From contig RBKR01000001.1 of NCBI GenBank assembly GCA_004835665.1, forward strand, positions 2,170,001-2,234,000: a stretch of DNA of 64,000 nucleotides, given 5' to 3'. This document shows positions 57,140-64,000 of the stretch, one piece after another. The notes below the pieces were generated by a model, which was not told where the DNA came from, did no database searches, and saw only the letters and a program-made list of their open reading frames with translations. The stretch is from Phoma sp. XZ068. Lineage: Eukaryota; Ascomycota; Dothideomycetes; Pleosporales; Didymellaceae. Both the position numbers and the translations under genes were made by a program. Each line of letters begins with the position of its first letter. The first letter of the stretch is position 1.

Positions 57140-58617
57140 ATGGAACGCTTCACCACGATTCTCGCCGCCGTCTCGGCCATCACCGCTGTAGCAGCTGAGG
57201 ACTTCAACATCCTGCAGCATGTGGGAGGCAACGGTCAATGGTTCCCTGGTATGTGTAAACAAATTAGATACCAAACAAAGCTAATAATAGCGTAGGACCT
57301 GAGGTGACTGGTATCTCGTCTGACGTACCCGCTGGATGCAAGGTCGAGATGGCTGCCTTCTTCTCTCGCCATGGCAGTCGTTACCCTGACAATGGGGCTT
57401 ACAACGAGTGGACTAACCTCTACTCTCGTATTCAGGCAGCTTCGAACCTGACAGTGAGCGATGAGAGCTTGAAATTTCTTGAAACCTGGAAGCCTGTGCT
57501 GTCAGACCCATCCAATCAGATCGGCCAGCTCTCCCCCACTGGTTACAAAGAACTCACTGAGATGGGTGCAACATGGCGTCTTCGTTACCCAGATCTCTAT
57601 GACTACAACACGCCCTTCAACATGTGGGCCAACTACTACAAGTCTGGCCCGCGTGTTCGAGATAGCGCGCGCCTGTTCGCCCATGGTTTCCTCGGTCCTA
57701 ACGCAACCGAGCTTGGCACCATCTATGCATTGAACAGCAGCGACCCCACATCGTGGATGAATTCTTTGGCTACAAGCGATTTGTGCAAGGCGTACAACGA
57801 CGAAGGCGGCAGCCCCTACAAGGACGTCTGGGAGAAAATCTACCAGCCACCAATCCGCGCTCGCCTCAATGCCAAGATCCAGGGCGGCTTCAATTTCACC
57901 CAAGCGGATGTGGCCATCATCCCGTACTTGTGTGGCTTTGAGAGCCAGATTACTGGCCGCCGAAGCCCCTTCTGTGACATTTTCACTGAAGAGGAAGCTC
58001 TCCAGTATGAATACGCTCAGGATTTGCGCTATTGGTACGGCACAGGTCTGGGATCGGATATAGAGAAGTACAACATGCTGCCCGTAGTCGAAGGTCTGGT
58101 CCAGCGCTTCGTAGACGGACCCAACGCGACGTACAAGACTGGCAATGGTACTTTTGTGCCCCCCAAGATCATTGCCTCCTTCTCCAACGATGGCCAGATT
58201 ACCCAGATCATTGCTGCAATTGGCGTCTTCGACAACGAGCCTCAGCTTCCTGCTAATATGACGCTGCCGGACCGGAAATTCAGAGCAAGCCGTCTTGTAC
58301 CCATGCGTGGCACCGTTGCGTTCGAGCGCCTGTCTTGCCCGGCTGCGTGCAATGGCAATTCAACCAGGAACTCGACGAGCGAACCGTACATGCGTATCCG
58401 TCTGAACGATGTTGTATACCCAGTGGCGAACTGTACAAGCGGTCCTGGTTCATCATGCCCGCTCTCGCAGTACCAGAGCATCATTAAGGGCAAGGCCGAC
58501 GCGGTCGGTGACTTCACCAAAGTTTGCAACACAACCGACTCCAGCTTTACAGCAAGACCAACTGCGACATTCTTCACGGACAACACACTTCCGTATCAGC
58601 GCATTGTGAAGCCTTAA
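57140..58617 (+). CDS. Secreted histidine acid phosphatase / phytase-like
   Basis: Exons 57140-57248 and 57296-58617 give 476 residues. MERFTTILAAVSAITAVAA is a signal peptide. The phosphohistidine motif RHGSRYP is at residues 61-67 in the mature N-terminal part. The family's second motif, usually an HD or HDT, reads FSNDGQI here, keeping the Asp proton donor but with Asn in place of His. Several N-glycosylation sites and paired cysteines fit an extracellular enzyme that releases phosphate from organic monoesters. The length is typical for fungal acid phosphatases. A CACGTG site lies about 175 bp upstream, consistent with phosphate-starvation control. The first intron follows WFPG, a common position. 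Confidence 0.92.
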
Positions 58618-59700
58618 GCATTCGTGGGTCTCTTTTTTGCATCGTCAATAATAAGTTTAATAAAAATGTCACCTGTCTGTCGCTCGATTCCTTGGTCACT
58701 TGCGTGTTACTTACTCCGTGAAAGCTTTATACTTGTAATCGGTTGATATGGTTTTCAATTGAACAGCACAAGCAGTAATTCCGGATGCGATACCACTTGA
58801 AGAATCTTCTAGCAGTCGGTTGTTCTTGACAAGTACAGGGCGCAATTGCCAAGTGTCAGCGGAGGTCACGGACCTGTGCGCAGGGCGCGCAACATGTACA
58901 TCTTCGCACTTCAATGCCCTGAAACAATACAACGACTGACCGCAAGTCAATCAACGTGAGTCACGTATGATTAGCTTTTCTGCCACCAATGTCATTCGTC
59001 CAGCAAACTTCATAGGGCATGTTCCGTCGACTTCATTGGTTCCAATCCAAGATCCGTGTTCACCTTCCCCGATGCGGACGCGTGTGGCTTGATTTTCGGC
59101 AGTGCTCCACCCCAATTCGCTACTTACGGAGCCAGCTATGGCGTCAACATTCGCACTCGACAAGCTAAAGGCGCAGGGCGCGTTTGAAATATTAGTGGAT
59201 TTGTAAGTCTAGGCATGATGTGAAGCATGATCGATATTGGTAATGGTGGTCATGACACCGCCAACAGTCCCGTTGTCGGACGGGCAAGCTACAACGATAA
59301 TTCATATAAAAACGTTCTGTCGGTATCGTTTTCATTGAAAAAATACTGAACATCCCACTCATCCTCGCATCATACATACGACATTCAGATATCATCAAGA
59401 GTACTGGCTTCGATACTTCATCCATCCTCTACTCAACCACCCATAGCTTCACCGAGAAGCCAAGAGCAACACGGTCGCGCACGATACACACAAAACCACC
59501 TTCGCAAGACTATACAACTCCTGGAATATCGTCACGATTCCATCAGACTTCGATCCACCAACTCCGTTATATTCCGGAGAAAGCCAATAACCGTCCACTT
59601 GGGTGCATTTCCAACATCGCATCTCTTCTCAGGTCGACTGCCACCATAAACCACCGATCTCACGCCTGAGATAATCGGGACAACTATCTCCACGTTCACA
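58618..59700. other. Intergenic, 1.1 kb
   Basis: 3' flank of the phosphatase and a pyrimidine-rich promoter before the small gene at 59701. The minus frame at 58951-59163 lacks an ATG and a domain. No gene supported. Confidence 0.5.
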
Positions 59701-60042
59701 ATGTCGACTCCATCCTCGACAGCAACAACACCACGCTCCTCCGTTGAGCTAGCAAAATCGGCCTTCAAGCAGCCTACCGTCTCTGTCACATCTCTTTCTT
59801 CATACAAAGCTACACCAAGGCCGTCACACACCACAGAATCAAAGCCCAGGAAGATCTGGAAATCCGTCAAAAGACATGTACGGGAGCACCACGAGAGCGT
59901 GAACGCAGTGTATGCAAACTACTACGGGCAGGGACATGAGAGGAGGGTCGCGATTGGCGCCGAGGGTGTGAGACAATTTAATGGGCAGCAAAAGGTACAA
60001 GAGGTCTGGGTATATGAAAGGGGGGTGTATGGACGATCGTGA
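59701..60042 (+). CDS. Small basic protein, hypothetical
   Basis: ATG-initiated, intronless, 113 residues. The first half is Ser/Thr/Pro-rich, the second half is basic and amphipathic (RKIWKSVKRHVREHHESVN, then AVYANYYGQGHE). There is no signal peptide or membrane helix. A long CT-rich and CA-rich leader and clean frame support it as a real gene. The pattern resembles small orphan proteins found across Dothideomycetes, but I cannot name a family. It ends about 100 bp from the stop of the convergent acetyltransferase gene. Confidence 0.7.
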   Translation: MSTPSSTATTPRSSVELAKSAFKQPTVSVTSLSSYKATPRPSHTTESKPRKIWKSVKRHVREHHESVNAVYANYYGQGHERRVAIGAEGVRQFNGQQKVQEVWVYERGVYGRS

Positions 60043-60145
60043 GAAGGTTTTGGTCACAAACATCAACTCGTCATCCTACTTTCCTTACCCGTACAATTAT
60101 AATATTAGACATTATACTCGACTACTCAAAAACGTGCATTCAGTT

Positions 60146-61639
60146 CTATGCTTCTGCCTCCAACAGTGCCTTAATTTCACTCTTCATTAATCCTGGAACC
60201 ATGTGCAACAAGTTGTCCACTCCTTCCCTCTCACACCGTACGCTTTCCTCCGGCCAATTGAAGTTCATAACCATGCACTCATCGCCGCCCGTAACGACAC
60301 TGAGGCTGATTTGTGGGCCAGTGCGATTCAAGCTTTGGCTGAACGTCAAACGGCCGAGCGACCACTTCGGTGTGCTTTCATCTGAAGCTGCCAGGTTGCG
60401 AGCCCGCCACACACCGAGGTTCGATACTTCTGCACTGCTGTCTCGCGGCTTGCCCAGTTTATCGAGAAAGTAATCCTGTATGTTAGAGACATACTTTAGC
60501 AATGCGATTGGATTGTCTGCACCCTGTTTCGCGACTTCTTGGGACAGCTCAGTTTTCACTTGTCGCGCCGTGTCCCACGAGAAGCTCTTAATGATACTGT
60601 GGCTATCGTTACCAGTACGATTGAACGTGAACGTGTGGTTCGTGATGGCATTGACCATCTGATCGTTTGGTACAGGCAATACAGGCCGGAGAGAGATGGG
60701 TGTGTCGATTCTGAGCTCGTTGTGGAGGGGCATGTTACGAAACAAAGTGGCCGCAAAGAGGGTACTAAGGGCTGCTGTTACGCTTGTTGACTCCTTGCGG
60801 CATTTCGTGGCGAACGCTATCGTTGTTTCTCTCGAGAGTACTAAGGTAGTGTTGTGGGACGCAACGGGCACCTGGATTATTGAGTCGATAGGGTCACCTG
60901 TCCAAAGATTTTGGGGCCGCGATGCGAAGTACGAGGGGAGTAATGAGCCCGCCACAGCACGGAGGAAAAATGACCATGAGATTGACATGCGATGTAGCTC
61001 CTCCAGTGACGGTATAAGCTGTGTCGAAGGTGTTCTGACTATTGAATCGATGTCCTGTACCAGAACCGCGTTCAAGCCCTCCAGGAACGCTTCATGGAAG
61101 CGCATGGACGATGCACCATCGCTCAAGGCGTGATGGAATATCCAAGATGCAGTGAAACTTTTGGGTGTCTTTGTGAATGTGGCGATAACAAGTCGCCAAT
61201 AGGGCCTCGACCTGGTATCCCCTTTGAAGTTATGGTCGTGCTGTTCGCGTACTAGCATGTCGAGCTCGCTATCGGCTTCATCACCATGTGGGATTGGTGT
61301 CTCCCGACGACGAAACTCTACGCATGTATGGAGATCAATCTCAGGCAGACGCGCGAAGCAGACCTCAGGATAAGATCCCTCTTCGTATACAGGCACGGCG
61401 CTGAGGTTGGAATGTTTTGCAATGACGTGATGTAGGGCGGCAAAGACCACGTTTTCGAGGGAATAGCCCAGGGCGGACGACGTTGTATAAGTCGCAGTCA
61501 AACCAACATTATTATAAAAGCCCAGATGGTGTCGAGCAGTGCTGTATGTTTCTAGTCGACCGCATAGACGCAGCATTTCCATTTGCGGGGGGTCCATTGC
61601 GTGGTTCAGGACAGCTGAACTTGACTTCTCCGCTCCCAT
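60146..61639 (-). CDS. Alcohol O-acetyltransferase-like enzyme (AATase family)
   Basis: Intronless, 497 residues. The catalytic HHxxxDG motif appears as FHHALSDGAS near 61110-61140, with His as general base. The opening CGRLETYSTARHHLGFYNNVGL matches the alcohol acetyltransferase family (yeast Atf1/Atf2, condensation-domain fold), which transfers acetyl groups from acetyl-CoA to alcohols or sterols. The late region RTGPQISLSVVTGGDEC fits the second half of the fold. There is no signal peptide. The acceptor alcohol is unknown; products may be volatile esters or detoxified sterols. Confidence 0.85.
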   Translation of the reverse strand: MGAEKSSSAVLNHAMDPPQMEMLRLCGRLETYSTARHHLGFYNNVGLTATYTTSSALGYSLENVVFAALHHVIAKHSNLSAVPVYEEGSYPEVCFARLPEIDLHTCVEFRRRETPIPHGDEADSELDMLVREQHDHNFKGDTRSRPYWRLVIATFTKTPKSFTASWIFHHALSDGASSMRFHEAFLEGLNAVLVQDIDSIVRTPSTQLIPSLEELHRMSISWSFFLRAVAGSLLPSYFASRPQNLWTGDPIDSIIQVPVASHNTTLVLSRETTIAFATKCRKESTSVTAALSTLFAATLFRNMPLHNELRIDTPISLRPVLPVPNDQMVNAITNHTFTFNRTGNDSHSIIKSFSWDTARQVKTELSQEVAKQGADNPIALLKYVSNIQDYFLDKLGKPRDSSAEVSNLGVWRARNLAASDESTPKWSLGRLTFSQSLNRTGPQISLSVVTGGDECMVMNFNWPEESVRCEREGVDNLLHMVPGLMKSEIKALLEAEA

Positions 61640-64000
61640 TGGGTTGTGGAAGAGACTTGAAATGAGATCAAAACAATTACCAGTTCCTGACGGATGGTGT
61701 TGCCTAGCCTTAGCAGTGTCTGTGCAGCCACGCAGAGAATCAGCTCAGCCAATCACAGCAGGTCAGTGGGTCTCACACGACTCAGGCCATCTGTACGGTA
61801 TGATAGCATCATACCTCGGAAATAAGATCTTGTCGCTGTTATCAGGCGTTGGACTCGTTCTTTTGCGCATGAGATATGTATTCGGTCTCTCTTCTCGCAT
61901 GATTGATACAACTTTGTTCCGAAGCCACCTCTGACTGAAGTGGTTGACCTACATAGCATGAGTGAAGATGTCGAATATGTCGTCTTCAAAATGCTGATAT
62001 TGTCATCAGACCCTGCTCTGTATCATAACACAAAAGACTACCACGCGGTAGCGAGTAATGGTGCAACTCTAAAATGCGTGACCAAGCCATTCGATTGTGA
62101 TTTCATACATCAAGCAATTCCGTTAACTTGATTATTGAAGTCCAAGGGTACAGTAAAGATGGCAATGCATCATTTTCACCTGTCTCTAGCAAATTTGAAC
62201 GTCGGTTGCTGCTGACGACGACTGTCATACCCACAAGACAGTTCACTTTTTACGAAACCCGCACATCCCACTACTAGGTAAGTGGTTTGATTCCAGTAAC
62301 CTGGTAGTAGTGCATACATCAATTCCACATGGGCACGTGTGCTTCATGGGGATGCATCAAGACACAGGGGTTGAGTGATGGCAATGTCTTCAAGTGACGT
62401 AGACCAGATCCGGCCCCACCCTTGATTTCATTGAGGTTTGACATCTACCATATTCCTTTTATAGGTGCGCACAAAATACCCCTTGAGCAAGCAGCAACTC
62501 GAATCGCCAATGAAAATCAATATATCAAGTGCGGAAAATTAGCTCTATTGAAGAAGGATTCAGCGAGGACACCGCTTCGGGTGAGAGCGTTACAACGGCT
62601 GGTTGTGTAACTCATATACCGGTACACTGTTCCTGTTTCAGCCGTGCACTGATCGGTAGATCTCGTACGACATTCGATGGCTATCTCGATCACTGCTGCA
62701 TATGCATGTAGATCATGGGGCTGTAATGAGACGACAAGGCTGTTTGGGGCAAATCTGCGTGGCTGTCAAATTCTGATCATGCGCAAGAGGTGAAACTTGT
62801 GAGAATCACGGGCATCTCGGGGTATGCTGATTTGTAGAGAACGTCAGCGCCACACGTGTATCGGCGGTCCGTGACTTTTATTTTATATGGAGTTGAGGTG
62901 AGTGGTTATGGATAAACTAGCGAGTGCGGTGTAGCTTGCGGTATGAGGTCACTAGCGCCTCGTGGCTGCCCTCTCCCCAGCTGTGGAGACCTCAGACGTC
63001 TTGAGCTCCAACAATACCTTTCAGCTTCAATCCCCAGGCCGCCAGGTTGCTCATTTCGATTGACATTGAGAAAAGGAAATGCAGCTCGCCATCGACCACG
63101 GCGAGATGCGTCGACTTGTGTTACTTGCAGAGCGCGATAGTTTTCTTGCGGACCGAACATCGCCATAGTCTTCAATGCAATCGGTCTCTTGCACTTGCGC
63201 ATGGCCGTGGATCAGCTGCTCCATCCTGCCCTACAACTGCCTTGCAGCAAGATCCGCGTAGCTTGATGCCTTGTTGCGGCTCAGTACAACTCTCATCCCT
63301 CAGCTGGCGGTGAGGCCTACCTAGTACCTAAGGAAGCCACACGAATTTCCGCCACCTGTCATTGGCGTTCAGCAGCCAGCCCCAACCCGTTTACCGTACG
63401 TGGCCACGCGCTGTTGCGACACAACATGTGTAGGCGTACCCAGAGTCATCAAACCGTCTGCGTACCGGCGCGCCTGCGTCCAAGTAGTATGACGGGCCCA
63501 GCTCCGTGGGTTAGATCAAGCCTCATGGCTCGCTTCAGCCGCCCATTCAGCCGCCCCCTCAGCCCATACGCCTGGCTGCAGGAAACATCTTAGACATATG
63601 CGCGCATGTGGACCATTCAAACCCTCGGCTTCACGTATTAGGGCTGGCCGACAGGTCTGGGCGCAGCAAAAACGGCCTTTGTGGGACGCGGGCGCAGTCG
63701 ATTTTAGAAATGTCTAGCAGTGCATCTGCGTAGCACACCATATTGGGTGGTATCCGTTACCCGCTTCCTGTGTGGAGTCTTGAACGGTTTCGCAGCGTAC
63801 AGGAACAGCTTCGACCAGACTTTCGTTGCACTATTGCGGAAGCGCCGCATCGAAAGCAGACCTCCCATCACACTTTTAACACAGCCATCAAACTCCAAGC
63901 TTGTCGACCACATACAAAAACAACTTCACCCACGTACTTGACGCACTGTGCCTGGTTGCATGACATTTTGTTTTCCGTTTTACGATCACCACGCAGTGAT
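61640..64000. other. Right-end interval, 2.4 kb
   Basis: Promoter of the acetyltransferase-like gene and then sequence with only short overlapping frames on both strands. Nothing with a domain, splice support or repeat structure was found up to the window edge. Confidence 0.5.

Noticed and set aside
53624..62000. Secondary-metabolite gene cluster
   Set aside because: An SDR, a regulator and an acetyltransferase-like enzyme are present, but there is no PKS, NRPS, terpene cyclase or other backbone enzyme, and unrelated genes lie between them.
1..64000. Transposons, CRISPR arrays, rRNA
   Set aside because: No reverse transcriptase, integrase or transposase motifs, no long terminal or inverted repeats flanking a cargo, and no regularly spaced identical repeats were seen.

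Overview
The window is nuclear DNA of a filamentous ascomycete (Pezizomycotina, probably Dothideomycetes/Pleosporales; the lineage is inference). The support is many short GT-AG introns of about 45-60 bp with CTAAC/CTGAC branch points, Zn2Cys6 regulators, a fungal GMC oxidase, a fungal rhodopsin-domain membrane protein, mitochondrial carriers and a 0.4-1 kb intergenic spacing in the housekeeping part. I saw no prokaryotic features, CRISPR array, rRNA or convincing tRNA. Exon boundaries were placed by hand from splice sites and reading-frame continuity, and every intact multi-exon model given here closes to a whole number of codons.

Region 1 (1-24.4 kb) is gene-dense and mostly conserved: a secreted GH31 alpha-glucosidase running off the left edge; a CRT10-like WD protein; the mitochondrial citrate/oxoglutarate carrier YHM2 next to citrate synthase; an Nrd1/Seb1-type CID-RRM protein; a LOG-type phosphoribohydrolase; a CLPTM1-family membrane protein; an alpha/beta hydrolase; a second, citrate-type (CTP) carrier divergent from a Zn2Cys6 regulator. 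Three citrate-handling genes within 11.4 kb is the most coherent functional theme. A degenerate ~117 bp tandem repeat lies at 3.9-4.4 kb.

Region 2 (24.4-49.1 kb) is looser and more accessory: a GPI-anchored Pro/Ser/Thr-rich surface protein divergent from a membrane-anchored aspartic-protease-like protein lacking its catalytic motifs; an NmrA-like dehydrogenase; a Dal5-type MFS permease; a three-repeat Myb regulator; a small secreted Cys-containing protein with a clear TATA box; a secreted GMC oxidoreductase convergent with a rhodopsin-domain membrane protein that has a 20 bp exon; a decayed secreted alpha/beta hydrolase with an unidentified coding remnant; and an amino-acid transporter.

Region 3 (49.1-53.6 kb) is a 4.5 kb gene-poor stretch with short palindromes and at most a weak coding relic. 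Region 4 (53.6-64 kb) holds an intronless SDR and its intronless Zn2Cys6 neighbour, a secreted histidine acid phosphatase, a small basic orphan protein and an alcohol O-acetyltransferase-like enzyme, then 2.4 kb without a convincing gene.

I found no clearly new multi-gene system. The best second-look items are the citrate gene grouping, the altered third carrier motif in the CTP paralogue, an apparent GC-AG intron inside a zinc cluster, the motif-less aspartic-protease-like receptor, the candidate effector and the hydrolase pseudogene.
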